Source: Gordius sp. MW1
Lineage: Eukaryota > Nematomorpha > Gordioida > Gordea > Gordiidae
Reading direction: 5' to 3'
Length of the DNA stretch: 64,000 nucleotides
Assembly: GCA_964036665.1 (NCBI GenBank)
Contig: OZ038527.1
Span: 16,452,221-16,516,220, forward strand
Both the position numbers and the translations under genes were made by a program. Positions 37,501 to 48,209 of the stretch are shown here, piece by piece. Under the pieces are notes generated by a model. It saw only the letters and a program-made list of their open reading frames with translations. It had not been told where the DNA came from and searched no databases. Each line of letters starts with the position of its first letter. Position 1 is the stretch's first letter.

Positions 37501-37508
37501 TTGTTTAA
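21969..37508 (+). CDS. GGA: GGA adaptor: Golgi-localised, gamma-ear, ARF-binding protein
   Basis: GGA proteins are monomeric clathrin adaptors that sort acidic-dileucine cargo at the trans-Golgi network. Sixteen exons: 21969-22011, 22049-22209, 22248-22346, 22411-22557, 28788-28868, 28922-29002, 29212-29346, 29549-29630, 30016-30192, 31157-31425, 31847-31990, 34666-34804, 35577-35794, 36045-36208, 36648-36758, 37416-37508. All use GT-AG and all phases join except between the ninth and tenth. Domains in order: VHS (residues about 5-145), GAT, long Ser/Pro hinge, gamma-adaptin ear. About 705 residues, within the family range (human GGA1 639, GGA3 723). The start ATG at 21969 opens MANDSREKQLNLLLNEATD, matching the VHS first helix. 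Intron 4 (6.2 kb) is packed with transposons, the other early introns are 36-64 bp. Confidence 0.9.
22558..23127. other. GGA intron 4, left part
   Basis: Contains TGCTCAG motifs spaced by AT-rich sequence at 22855-23000, the same motif found near the ends of the 933-941-bp elements. Their complement recurs at 24715-24800, so an older element may span the interval. No gene. Confidence 0.4.
23128..23809. mobile_element. Decayed hAT-type MITE relative
   Basis: Begins TAGTGTTGTAAAAA like the MITE at 300-490 and runs to about 23809, where another hAT element is inserted near its right end (cttgtctttttacaacata). It contains three diverged repeats of about 120 bp with tatgacaa and accaagttaggttgacaaat. 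Confidence 0.5.
23810..24592. mobile_element. hAT element with 'gggccgggctcggg' ends
   Basis: Exact 8-bp duplication cataggta (23802-23809, 24593-24600). Ends TAGAGACCTGCACGGGC and TTGCATGTCTTTA are inverted. GC-rich tandem blocks flank an AT-rich core; the core holds a 40-bp piece of the Helentron-like 5' end (24032-24070). Confidence 0.85.
24601..25139. other. GGA intron 4, middle part
   Basis: CTGAGCA-type motifs at 24715-24800, otherwise AT-rich. No gene seen. Confidence 0.35.
25140..26188 (-). mobile_element. Helentron-like elements, copies C1 and C2
   Basis: Two starts of the family, at 25140 and 25395 (attgctatgcaatttatgg), lie in the same orientation, followed by array units (gaccattggccaaataaatc) and ended by gggccgaaggcccgag at about 26170-26186. 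Each start is followed within 150 bp by a tRNA B-box-like sequence (tgggttcgaatcccgg at 25521 and 25786). Confidence 0.65.
26189..26832. other. GGA intron 4, AT-rich
   Basis: No gene or repeat recognised. Confidence 0.35.
26833..27227. repeat. Foldback, left arm only
   Basis: Matches the left arm of the foldback at 8448-8805 (gtttgcagatcctggtagag; cttctctttaacaccaggac). The loop region is interrupted by a hAT insertion and no right arm follows. Confidence 0.65.
27228..27929. mobile_element. hAT element with 'cgggcccgagc' ends
   Basis: Exact 8-bp duplication actactat (27220-27227, 27930-27937). Ends TTAGAGCGGCTG-like (from TAGAGCGGCT) and GAAGGGCTCTA. About 150 bp of GC-rich blocks (ggctcggg, cccgagcc) at each end. 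A second copy, interrupted, starts at 51619. Confidence 0.85.
27938..28787. other. GGA intron 4, right part
   Basis: Poly-purine/pyrimidine rich stretch at 27985-28140 with G9-G10 runs. A partial hAT-type MITE left end (gtgttgtaaaaatggctggg) is at 28555. Confidence 0.4.
28788..30192 (+). CDS. GGA: GGA GAT-domain exons 5-9
   Basis: The GAT domain binds ARF-GTP and ubiquitin as a three-helix bundle. Visible blocks: KLLKSKCPEDLHEANQLIK (ARF-binding helix-loop-helix), then VSSNVQLLSEMM, ELYNTCRDRKTRLLTMAEQT, EDDDLLAEIVRVHEELTNC and YKLLIATQK. These align one to one with human GGA1 (LLKSSHPEDLRAANKLIKEM, NVKLLTEM, LYQRCERMRP, ALAEILQAND). Exon 9 begins at the tttag acceptor ending at 30015, not at the earlier ATG. 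Confidence 0.92.
31157..35794 (+). CDS. GGA: GGA hinge exons 10-13
   Basis: Low-complexity linker rich in Ser, Pro, Thr and Asp. It has short acidic/leucine motifs that resemble clathrin-box or autoinhibitory signals: SLDDLREVFG, ELIADLMSLES and KDLDDLTQLAM. The eleventh exon's better donor is aa/gtaagg at 31991, which restores phase with the twelfth. The tenth exon enters in phase 2 although the ninth leaves in phase 1; see findings. A pogo-like MITE lies in the intron at 33203-33512. Confidence 0.8.
33203..33512. mobile_element. pogo/Tigger-like MITE
   Basis: Begins CAGTCGAAACTTCTTAATCG and ends CGGTTTTGTTTGACTG, flanked by TA on both sides. CAGTCgAA ends with TA duplication fit the pogo branch of Tc1/mariner. 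It lies in a GGA hinge intron and has no ORF. Confidence 0.65.
36045..37508 (+). CDS. GGA: GGA gamma-adaptin ear exons 14-16
   Basis: The ear is an immunoglobulin-like beta sandwich that binds accessory proteins. Visible: LYDEHNFKILM then VFTLTLINTNTLPITDIHF, matching the family's VYDQHGFRILF and following strands; AAFNPLLPPPFHIVVL matches ELPAFNPI...ITQVLLL; the last exon gives TRFLVRYVL and stops at 37506-37508. AATAAA follows near 37618. Confidence 0.88.
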
Positions 37509-38066
37509 ATGTGCACGTTTATTTATTAAATTTTGTCATTATCTGTGTTGTTGCGTTTTTGGCTCATTACTACTATAAACTCTAAATGTTATCATGTCTA
37601 TTTTATATATTATGTTAATAAAACAAAAGATTTAGAAATTCCAAATTATAATTAATTGTATGCTATCGAATCATAGATATTATTCCATAACATTAAAATG
37701 CAGTAGGATTTTTTGAATCAACGAATCTAACAAAACATAAGTACTAGGTATTGGCAAGCTCGAGATATCTTTTGAATAGCCAGGCGTTTATATTTTTTAA
37801 AGGAGAAACTTGATTGCAATTTAAGCTCAGACCATGAATTAAACAATATACATATTAATTCTTTCATATAAAATTAAATTTGATTTGCCACCCTACCCAT
37901 AAAGACTGCTCATGTCATATGTTTAATATGATAAAATGTGTATAATTAAATCCACCATTTTAAATTTAACTACCTCCCATGTCTTTCGGCAGTGTAACCC
38001 ATTGTTAAAACTGAAAAAGTGAATTTACCTTCTTCATTACAATGTTAATAAATGATTATTAAATAT
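37509..38066. other. 3' flank of GGA
   Basis: AATAAA near 37618; otherwise AT-rich, no gene seen. Confidence 0.4.
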
Positions 38067-39795
38067 AACTCGGGCCTTCGGCCCTCGTGGGAAGGGGGAG
38101 AAGGGAAGGGAAGGGGGGACGACTCATCTGTACTTCGTATAAATGTATCATATTTGCTATGCAATTTATGGGCGAGAAAGGTGGGAAGGGGCGAGAATGC
38201 CTATAGGGGGGTATTAAATGCCTAATGATTAATTAATTATTTATACAAATTTTCCATTATAGGCAAAATGTAATATAGGCAAGGGTTAGGGTTAGATTTA
38301 GTGTTTGCATCTAGTTGCGTATTACATTAGTTTTTATTGATTATGGGTCTAAACAACATTATATTATAAAACAACACAATGTTAAGAATTTGCAGAATTG
38401 TTGGGAGAAATTTTTTGTTGAATTTGAACAATTTTTAATTAAAAAAATCAAAAATTTGGCCAATGGTCACTTTTTCTCTATTGGTCAGTACCAACAGATA
38501 CTCTATAAGTCAATGATAGCCAAAAAAATGGAAAAAAAAATTTTGATGCTCACTTTGGCCAATGGTCATTTTTTTCCATTGGTCAGCAGCCAGGACACGG
38601 TAAAAGTGGATATAAATTCATAAGAGTAAAAAAAACGAAAAAAAAATTTTCAAATCACATTTTGGCCAATGGTCATTTTTTTCCATTGGTCAGCAGCCAG
38701 GACACGGTAAAAGTGGATATAAATTCATAATAGTCAAAAAAAACGAAAAAAAGTTTTCGAATCACATTTTGGCCAATGGTCATTTTATTCCATTGGTCAG
38801 CAGCCAGCGGACGGCCAAAAAGTGATAATAGCAATGGTAGGAACAGGAACAATCATAATAGTCAAAAAAAACGAAAAAAATATTTTCGATTCACATTTTG
38901 GCCAATGGTCATTTTTTCCATCGGTCAGGAGCCAGCGGACGGCCAAAAAGTCATAATAGCAATGGTAGTAACAGGAACAATCATAATAGTCAAAAAAAAC
39001 GAAAAAATAAACTCGGATTCACATTTTGGCCAATGGTCATTTTTTTGAGTGGTCAGCAGCCAACGGACGGCCAAAAAGTCTTATTATCAATGATAGTAAC
39101 AAGAACAATCATAAGAGTCAAAAAAAACCGGGATTCTAACCCAAAAACTAGTTAAATTGCATAGCAATTAAAAGTAAAGAACTTTTATTCATGTTTATTA
39201 TATAACATTGGTCAGCAGCCAGCGGACGGCCAAAAAGTCATAATAGCAATGGTAGAAACAGGAACAATCATAATAGTCAAAAAAACGAAAAAAATAATTT
39301 CGATTCACATTTTGGCCAATGGTCATTTTTTTCATTGGTCAGCAGCCAGCGGACGGCCAAAAATTCTTATTATCAATGATAGTAACAAGAACAATCATAA
39401 GAGTCAAAAAAACTCCGGGATTCTAACCCCAAAACTAGTTAAATTGCATAGCAATTAAAAAGTAAACAACTTTTATTTATGTTTATTATATAACTAGTTA
39501 AATTGCATAGCATTAAAAGTAAACAACTTTTATCTATGTTTATTATATGATAGATAATTTAACAAATCTTATATATAACACACCGAGGGAGATAGAGATG
39601 AGGGGTGGGGCACCTCTTATGCATTAATTTAAAAAATAACACAGCGAGGGAGATAGAGATGAGGGGTGGGGCACCTCTTTCTCATGCATTAATTTAAAAA
39701 ATCGATAACCTAATATACCCAATGCAAATAGATAGGGAGGGTAACGGACAACGGACGGACAACCAAAAAACGAGCCCATAGATTGCATAGCAATT
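38067..39795 (-). mobile_element. Helentron-like element, copy D
   Basis: Read on the minus strand it starts AATTGCTATGCAATCTATGG and ends with the GGGCCGAAGGCCCGAG hairpin. On the plus strand: hairpin, purine-rich gaaggg tract, inverted copy of the start (gctatgcaatttatgggcga, 38157), gggttagggttag, then at least eight array units (ttggccaatggtcatttttt) between 38455 and 39400. No intact ORF is long enough for Rep/helicase; the short open frames are repeat translations. Confidence 0.75.
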
Positions 39796-40284
39796 AAAAA
39801 TGCAAATGGGCATAATTGCTATGCAATTTATCGTTTTTTAAGTATGTATATTTAAAAATGATGTTTTTATTGTTTAACTAACTAGTTTAAATTTTTTTTT
39901 ACGTTTTAAAAACACTTTAATTAACCAAAATTACCACAATCTATATGTCCATCCCTTATTTCTGCACATTTCAACATGGCGGAAAAACGGTATAGATATT
40001 TAAAGTTGATGAGCAATCTATCTAAGATTTTAGGACATTAGGCAGAGCCGCAATAAGAGTCACCCGTGACATTTCTCGCTTTTCGAAACCACTATTTTTA
40101 AAGAGTGTGATTGATCGGAATATTTGTTATTTCCTACCAAACCTAGTTATAGACTTTTTTGGGTCAAGGATCACATGCACCTTGATTTAACAAGGATTCT
40201 ATATTTTTTAACGAAAATAAATAACTAATTTGATACTTTTTTAAATTAACCAATAAAATATAAATATTTAGGGATTGCTAGTGG
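39796..40284. other. AT-rich spacer
   Basis: A second inverted Helentron-like start (aattgctatgcaatttatcg) lies at 39815. A frame at about 40035-40180 encodes RAAIRVTRDISRFSKPLF preceded by a possible acceptor, but I cannot link it to any gene. Confidence 0.35.
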
Positions 40285-40464
40285 TAGTGTTAACGGATGG
40301 GGTTTGTTTAATCGACATTTGGTTTTGGTAGACTAAACTAAAACAAACCAAAGATTTTATGGTCTATTTCTCTTAGACGCATGGTCAAATCTTTGGTCTG
40401 TTTATGTTTAATCGACTAACACCAAAAGGCGACCAAACAAAACCCAGCCGTTTTTGCAGCACTA
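40285..40464. mobile_element. hAT-type MITE with 8-bp duplication
   Basis: Exact duplication gctagtgg (40277-40284, 40465-40472). Ends TAGTGTTAACGGATGGGG and CAGCCGTTTTTGCAGCACTA. Same family as 300-490, 180 bp. Confidence 0.8.
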
Positions 40465-40623
40465 GCTAGTGGGACCTATGCTTCGTTTACTCTAAACCTT
40501 GGCGTAATAAATCATCTTTAAAACACAATAGATAGCAATTAATCTTTAACGTTGTATTTACCCATTTATGACATTGTCTTCTACTAAACTGTTGAATTCT
40601 TAATAAATTAGCTATTTAAAGAG

Positions 40624-40653
40624 ATGGAATCGTCACAAATTATGTATGATGAT
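40624..40653 (+). CDS. Possible first exon of the BACK-domain gene
   Basis: ATG followed by ESSQIMYDD and a strong gtaagt donor. Its exit phase (0) does not fit either acceptor near 40711, so the link to the next exon is unproven. Confidence 0.25.
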
Positions 40654-40710
40654 GTAAGTTACATTATTATTCATTTAGTTGCACAAAAAATTATATAACT
40701 TATTTTAAAC

Positions 40711-42555
40711 ATGAGTTTTGGCTTTGATAATTGTCAAACCGATTTAAAAAATGGTGGAATGACAGAATGGCAATTTTTACAATCGGATTTGGGGACTGTA
40801 ATATCGCTCCTCAGTCACGATGATCTAAATGTTATGTCAGAATTGGAGGTTTTTGATTTGGTTGTTAAATGGATTGATCACGATAAGTTATCTAGAATGC
40901 GATATGCCTACCAATTGCTGCAAAATGTTAGATTTGCAATCATGAGCCGTGACCAATTGTTGAGATGTTACGAAATAGGGTTGGAAGATCTTTTCAAAAT
41001 ACCGGATTGCAGAAATTTATTGGTCAAGGCTAATTGGTGAGTTTCTGCCTAATAAACTTGAACCTTCACATGTAATACATAAAAAAACATAAAATAATAA
41101 GTTGACTCATGCATTTTTAGGCAACAGCGTTGTATTCACGACGGTCACGTTGAATTATTGAATCTCAACGAAATGCCTAAAATGAGGAGAAAGATGAGGG
41201 AATTGCAAACTAATAAACTGGTCTGTGTGTTGAGAGAGTTGACGCTTCTATAAAAGCATAATTTTAGATTTTGCTTATAGGTTTAACTAAAACATAATCA
41301 TCTGTATTTTTAATTATCACAACAGGACCTAAAGACAAATGACAAGCAAGTTTCGTGGACAAAAACATGTTCTAATGGAGATAATTTAAATACAAGAGCC
41401 TATGATAATAAAGTGATGCATTCCTTCAAAAGAAATAATAAAATTATTGGAAAGGCCGAAGGTAAACAAGCAACATTTAGTTATGGAAACAGTCTAATTC
41501 AGGCTCGTATTGATACTGATGATGTGAGTAAAAGTGCATGCTACAATGTCCAGATCAAAGATCAGGCTGAAAAAAGACCACACTGGATTACATGTCCAAA
41601 GTATGGGGATCCAAACTTATTGGAATTGCTTAAATGGAAGGAATTATGGAATAACAATGATGGTGGCTATAAAAAGGACCTACCGAGCAAAAATGATTCT
41701 AATATAGCTGTATTAAATAAAAAGATTGAACCTTCTATTATCGTGCCAAAGAACAATTTACAGGTAACCAAAATAGATAATGAAGCTTCTTTGATGTCGG
41801 GGGTTAACCTATTTTGCTCAGTTAACGTGGCCAATTCCAAAAATAATCAAGATAATAATAATAAAAAGGTCAGTTTTGCCAATAATACAAATGCTGGATT
41901 TTGTGCTAAATGGTTACCAGGTATTGAAACCTTGCAAAGATTTTTCTCATGTGGAGGAAGACTTAGTACGAACAAAACTAACGAACCCAATTATGACTAC
42001 GATGGTGATTACTACGACACGAATAAAACTTATATCCCTTCAAAATTTGTTCGAAACAAAAGTATTAGTTTAGCAACCAAGAAAAAAAGCATTACCGGTG
42101 GTTCTTTAGAAACTGATAGAACGTCCCCCGAATCACCACGTAGAAAATCGCAGGATTCCAATTCGTTAAAACGACGCGTTTCACCACCCCTTGCTAAACA
42201 AGTGCTTGGGAGAGTTCCCAAAGAGTTAGTCGAGCTTAATGATACTGACGAAAAACCGAAAGCTATTACTACCAATGATAAAAATGTTGAAAACATTTTA
42301 GTAGAAAATAATGTAGGTGCAAAGCACGTATCTCCTAAAACAAGCATTGAAAAAAAGCACAATGACAAGATTAAGCCTCAGCCCGGCGATGCTGCTGAAA
42401 AGAGTGCGAATGTTTTACACAAAAATTATGTAGATGCTATCGCTTTGTCAGCTGATAAAGCATCTACCATCCCTAAAATTGTAGTTGGCGATGAACAAAA
42501 GGTTAATATTATCAACGAGGGTAGTGATCACCGTTCTAATTTACCAAAGAAATAA
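40711..42555 (+). CDS. BACK-domain protein with long charged tail
   Basis: Three exons: 40711-41038, 41121-41220 and 41327-42555, joined in phase (tg/g, then phase 0). The first encodes most of a BACK domain: DLGTVISLLSHDDLNVMSE, LEVFDLVVKWIDHD, RYAYQLLQNVRFAIMSRDQL. BACK domains normally follow BTB in Cullin-3 substrate adaptors, but no BTB domain was found upstream and no Kelch repeats follow. The remaining 450 or so residues are Lys/Asn/Ser-rich and disordered, with DYDGDYYD and SPESPRRKSQDS. The ATG at 40711 is the first in frame; an upstream exon is possible. Stop at 42553-42555. Confidence 0.75.
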
Positions 42556-43390
42556 CTGATGTTTTCGTTTATGTTTGAAAATGTTATATAACTTTGTAAT
42601 GATTTAAACAACGAACATAAGACAGAATGCCTTGATTTCATGTTATGCCTAACCAGCGTTTGTTTTCCAATACATTAAATTATTTTGTTATCAATTATAA
42701 AACTATCAATTGCTTATACAGCTCTAAAAATGGGTTTGCGAGTATAAATAATTCAATTAATATAGTTTTGAAAAATGTTTCATTTACGGATTATAATTTT
42801 AGGTCAAATTATTATTAAGTCAAAGTTGATATTAATTTAGCCTTTATAATATTACATTTTTAAAAAATTGGAGTGTTATTTAAACATAAATCAGTCAATC
42901 ATGGGCCTAGCAAGGTTTTGGACTAGGGAGGAGGGCAATTAAAAATTTGAGTATAAAAATTAAAAAAAAAATTTGCCGTCCGATTAATGCTCTGGCCTCA
43001 ACTCAAATAAAACCTCAGCATAAATTAATATAGGCAAATAAAAAGTATTTAAACGTTTTTTAATTTTCAAATCCACAATGGAAATTTCGTTGAAGCTCTC
43101 GCTTTCATAAAATTGGAAAAGCGATCTTCAGCGTCTCTTTAGATATGAGAGGTACTTTTTTATCAGGCAAAAGATCACAATGGAAATCGTTAAATCCAAC
43201 ACGATTTCTATACACGGATCAATGCCGTTTAGTTATAGCGCGTTTTTATATTTTTTTAGTCGTGTATGTAATTTTTTGTATACCATTTAATAAAGTTATT
43301 TTAATTATACAAATGAAATTAAATGTTATATCGTAATAAAGAAATCTTTTAGGATATTCGGCGAACTGTTCAATGATTTCAGACTTTATA
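42556..43390. other. 3' flank of the BACK gene
   Basis: A decayed 'catgggc-tagc' MITE copy at about 42900-43010, sharing gctctggcct with 50627-50715. No gene. Confidence 0.4.
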
Positions 43391-44052
43391 TCTAATATAT
43401 AAAATTCTCGTGAAACGGTGTGGGTTGTTAAACTACCCCGAAACGGCTGGACCGATTTTTATGAAAATTTCTGCGAATATTTGGTAGGACTGAGCCTAGG
43501 TTTTAAACTATATTTCAAATTTCTAAGTAATAAGAGGGTCAAATTATTTTGTTTTATACGTTTTGACGTTGAATTAAATGTCAATCTAACGCAACCTCAT
43601 GACGTAATGCATATCTATCGTGTTCTTTGAAAATTTGAATATACAGTTGGTTAAATTTTGATTAAGTTTACTTTTATGGTGGTTAAGGATAAAACTCTAT
43701 AACCCACATAATTGTGGCGTAATTAATAATTGTTTTATTGTTATATTGAAATATAAATGCGCATCAGAATTGTTTTAAATCCTTATTTCAATATTATATT
43801 AAATCATTTTTCTTTGCTATGTCTTTATTTATCACCGGTAATACATCTATCTATATATATAAAAAATTTATTGACCTTGAGCCTTATTAATTGTCACTGC
43901 GAATGCCAATCTAATTGGAAATTGAATAGTTCAAAAAATATCATTTTACCCCTCCCTAAATCAATGCTCCCAAATTCCAATGGCGGCTACGCCTATAAAT
44001 GTACCATAAGTTTCTCCTTCAACTTCAATTGCATTTGCAGGTCTTAACTTAT

Positions 44053-45459
44053 CATAGACTAATAATAAACATAGACTGCCGAACAACTGTTTTTTTGTAA
44101 GACAGAGAGTACTAGAGTTGTTAAATTGCTAAATGCTAACTTTCTTCAAACTCCAGACCCGAGCACGCATACTGAGTAGCTTAATATGCGCGTTAGCACA
44201 ATATGTGCTCGCTGTTCGGTGCACTAGGCAGAACAGTAGCCTATAAAAATGCTCGAGGGTCGAGCAGAAACTCGAGCAGATGGTAGCTGGAGTTGAAGAA
44301 AGTTAGCAATTTAACAACTCTAGAGAGTACAATCAGAGCAGACCTATTATATAAATCTAATGAAATGAGCTCAAATTTATAAATAAATCAAGAAAATTAA
44401 ATTTTTTGGGGGTTAATTAGGACATACAAAAATTGTTTCAATTTATAAAAGCTTAAAATAGATAAAATTTAAGTTTAAAGACTAATTACTAACAATTTAA
44501 TATGTAATGTGAACAAATAGAACTATAAATTTAGCGCCATCTATATTACATTTGAATTTCAAATTTATAGTGATAATGCTTGAGCATTTTTAAGGCAAAG
44601 TTTTTTTCAGGAACTTATCTGTGGGAAGTATTTTAAAAAAGGAAAAGGGACGTATTTAAATTTTTTAAAACTTTTAACATGAATAAAAAAGATCCTGTTA
44701 TAGAGCAAAAAAAGGTATATATTCATAAAAAGTAAAAAATAAAAAGGTCCCTGCTACATCTGAATTGTAAATTAAACAATAAGTTTATTCAAAAATACAG
44801 TATATAACGTTTATAAATATTGCACAATATATATAAGATCGTATTAAAACACTAATTGAATGGGATCATATCCTTTATTGACCTGTAAAAATAATTGCCT
44901 TATTTAAATTTTGCCTCATGTTAGTTTTAAAGTTTTGATTAATTAAATTGGTAAAATTATAAATTAAATTTTAACATAGTAGTTTACAATTAATTTTACT
45001 AATAATTGAAAATGGTTTAAAGATTGTGGACCCATAACTTGTATCCATTTTTCTACCAAATTTTTATTCTTCACAGGTAATCTAAATTAAAAATTAATAT
45101 TAAAACAATATATCACTTGCGAAATCCTATGTTTCGACTAGATCTATATACAAATGGCATAGACTGCAATGCTTCATCTATTTATATGTAAAACATGGGG
45201 ATAAATTATTGTTAAATATAATGAGAAAATCTGATTAAACGTAACTAACTTGAAAAATGGCTGGTGGTAGTTGGTTATAAAAAGGGGGACGTAGCTTATA
45301 TGACGTATTCCTTATATCAATGTTGCAATGGATATATTACTTGATATACTTTCCTATTTAAAATGGCGGACGAAGCGTTAAAATTGGCTGAATTTAGCGC
45401 AAGCTATTTAGATACAGAAAAACAGCTGTTCGGCAGTCTATGTTTATTATTAGTCTATG
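44053..45459. mobile_element. 1.4-kb DNA transposon with 42-bp TIRs
   Basis: Ends catagactaataataaaca followed by tagactgccgaacaactg, mirrored at 45418-45459 with one mismatch in about 42 bases. Flanked by cttat on both sides (possible 5-bp duplication). The core is AT-rich, without a recognisable transposase, and holds a nested MITE. Confidence 0.75.
44113..44322. mobile_element. Nested 210-bp hAT MITE
   Basis: Exact 8-bp duplication gagagtac (44105-44112, 44323-44330). Ends TAGAGTTGTTAAATTGC and GCAATTTAACAACTCTA. Inverted repeats extend over about 45 bp. A diverged relative is at 51113-51350. Confidence 0.85.
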
Positions 45460-48209
45460 CTTATTATATATATTAATTTTTTTACTTTATACTTTTCAGC
45501 CATTAAAAAAATTCTCTTTTAGATCATGCAAACAATCAAATGTAGGATAATTTTTAAAATAATTAAAAAAAATTACTACAAATATATATATAAGCACATG
45601 AATAATCATGAAATTAAAATATAATTTATATATACGCAGTAAATAATATATTTAAAGAGGAAAATTTCTCAATAGATATCTTAAAAGAAAGATGTGCCTT
45701 TTGCCTAATAATAATGTAAGATAAAAAGATTGAATATCATCCAAAAAATGCAATTTTTTATTTGTTGCTGAGGGGCTGAAAATCAACAAATACAAAGCCT
45801 TTTTAACTCTAAAATTTTTATCCCTTTGGTCGCTTCGTGTTTGGGCACCTTTGGTAAACAGGTTTTAACCTATTTTTAGTAGTTAGAAAGACGTTCTCCA
45901 CCTCTCTGAACATCCACACCCTTTTAATTATGTATGTTTATGCCAAAAATATTTTACATCGTTGGCGGATTTTTGGCAACTTTTGGAAGATCCTCTCGAT
46001 TTTATATTAAATTAACTCATTTTTATTATTTAGTTCATTTCGTTTTTTTATATTTTGTTTTTGCCGCAACTATTTTTATACATATTCCAACTCCTCCCTT
46101 CCCTGAGACCAATCGCACATAAACTCCCTTACAATTCTAAGGATCCTTCTCTCAAGTGGACTACGCCGATTTGTATCAACACACGTAGAGCAAATGACCA
46201 ACAACGCCAACAAGTACATCGAGCATTTAAATCGGCTTCATTCCTTCGACTAGCATTCCAGTATGAGCCTGACGTTGAATATTACGCCCCCTTAAGTGGT
46301 GCTTTCTACTATGAACTAGGGGTGTTCGCATTGTCTTGCACTTAAATATAAAAATGAGTCAGCAGGGATGTGTTGCGCTTCAGGAAAAGTTCGTCTAACG
46401 GAGAATGAAACACCACCTGAACCATTGCACGATTTACTTATCGGTAGGATCCTGATTCCAGCCTCCTGAAGACAATTCGGACATTCAATTCATGCTTCCA
46501 AATTACATCATTCGGACCAACAGAAATAGTTCAAAATAATGCTGCAAACGGTCAACAATTTAACTCAGCTTTAAAAATAAAAGGCCAGGTTTTTCACAAA
46601 GTGGGTTCATTGCTGTCGATGCCAAACGAATCTTATAAATTCTTAAAAATTTACTTTATGGGTGGTGACAACTCCTAACGCGCACTCGCTAATCGAGTGG
46701 ATGCACGTTGCGGCTACAACAACCTCGATTCACCTTTTGCCAAGCGCATCGTCAGTGAGCTGAACGTTCTGTTGAATAAGCACAATGAATTACATGCATT
46801 TAAGCTGCCACTGAATATCCAAAGTAACCCAGAGGCAGTGTGCAACATAACAAAAGAATCGTTCAGGGCCACAGTACACAGACGGTGTAAAGTTATCATC
46901 TGGGATGAATATTTTATGGCACACAAACATTCCCCTGAGGCATTGGACAAGACATTGAAGGATATAAAAAATAACGACAAACTATTTGGCGGCACTCTGT
47001 TACTCCTTTCAAATGATTTCAGACAAACACTTCCCGTCATTCCACGTTCAACTTACGCTGATGAGATCAACGCTTGCTTAAAATCACTGTGACTTAATGT
47101 TGAAAAATTACAATTGAAATTAAACATGCGTGTTTATATGCTTAAAGATCGATCCGCTGAAGCATTCTCAAAACAACTGTTGGATATTGGTGATGGAAAA
47201 GTTGATTTGTATGAAAATATGGATGCATAAAATTACCTTCGATTTTTTGCACCATCGTCGACTCGCAAAATACTCTCATCGACCACATATTTCCAGATCT
47301 ATATACACAATACAAAAATCTTGCCTGGATGTCCGAAAGAGCAATATTGTCAGCAAAAAATGTGGACGTCAATGGTTTAAATTCCAAGATACAAGAGTTG
47401 TTGCCAGGTGACTTGGTGTCATACAAATCTGTCGATACAGTTTGCGATGCTAACGAGGCTGTAAATTATCCAATTAAGTTTTTGAATTCATTGGATTTGT
47501 CAGCCTAGCCATCGCACCTTATATAATTGAAGGTTGGATCTCATGTAGTTTTGCTTCGTAATTTAAACCCCCACGGCTGTGTAATGGCACACGATTAGTC
47601 ATTAACAAATTTATGAAAAATGTTAGCGAAGTCACCATTTTGAATGGCGAGTTCCGAGGTGTTGTAGCTGTGGTAAGTATTGTAGTTAAATCACTTAACG
47701 TTTACGCGCTTACGCAAATGAGATAGCGTGTTGTATCTTGCCAACTAATGGGGGGAATAATGTTTAAAGTAATGGGTGTGTGAATAAAATGTAATGCATT
47801 TAGTTATGTGAATAAATGGGCACTAATTGGAAGCAGACGAATATGTAAAAAGCACGGAGATGTGCAGAACATCGAACGGTCGGCATCCCTCATGCAAATT
47901 GAGAAGTGCATCGACAAGGTTTAAATAGCGAAAATTTGACCATGATAGAATCAGTTATTTAATTTGTTAATTAGTACACGTTAGTCGGGAGGCGAGGTAA
48001 AAATGTTTTGCTGCCACGAACCCCTATGATTTCCACAGATGTGCCGATTGAATTTAACGTATTCAATTTCCAATTAGATTGGCATTCGCAATGACTCAAT
48101 AAGGCTCAAGGTCAAGTCAAACGATGTCAATTTGTGGCTTAGATTTGGGCACATCATGCTTTTCCCACGGAGAGCTATATGTGACATGTTCTCGCGTGAG
48201 TAAACCATC

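Noticed and set aside
38450..39420. CRISPR array
   Set aside because: Units of about 130 bp repeat end to end without unique spacers, in a eukaryotic transposon.
38315..39458. Open frames with repeated ANGHFFHWSAASGRPK
   Set aside because: They are translations of the Helentron-like tandem array, present in several frames and both strands, with no domain likeness.
40020..40195. Possible orphan exon (RAAIRVTRDISRFSKPLF)
   Set aside because: A short open frame after an acceptor-like site, but no homology recognised and no partner exon in phase.
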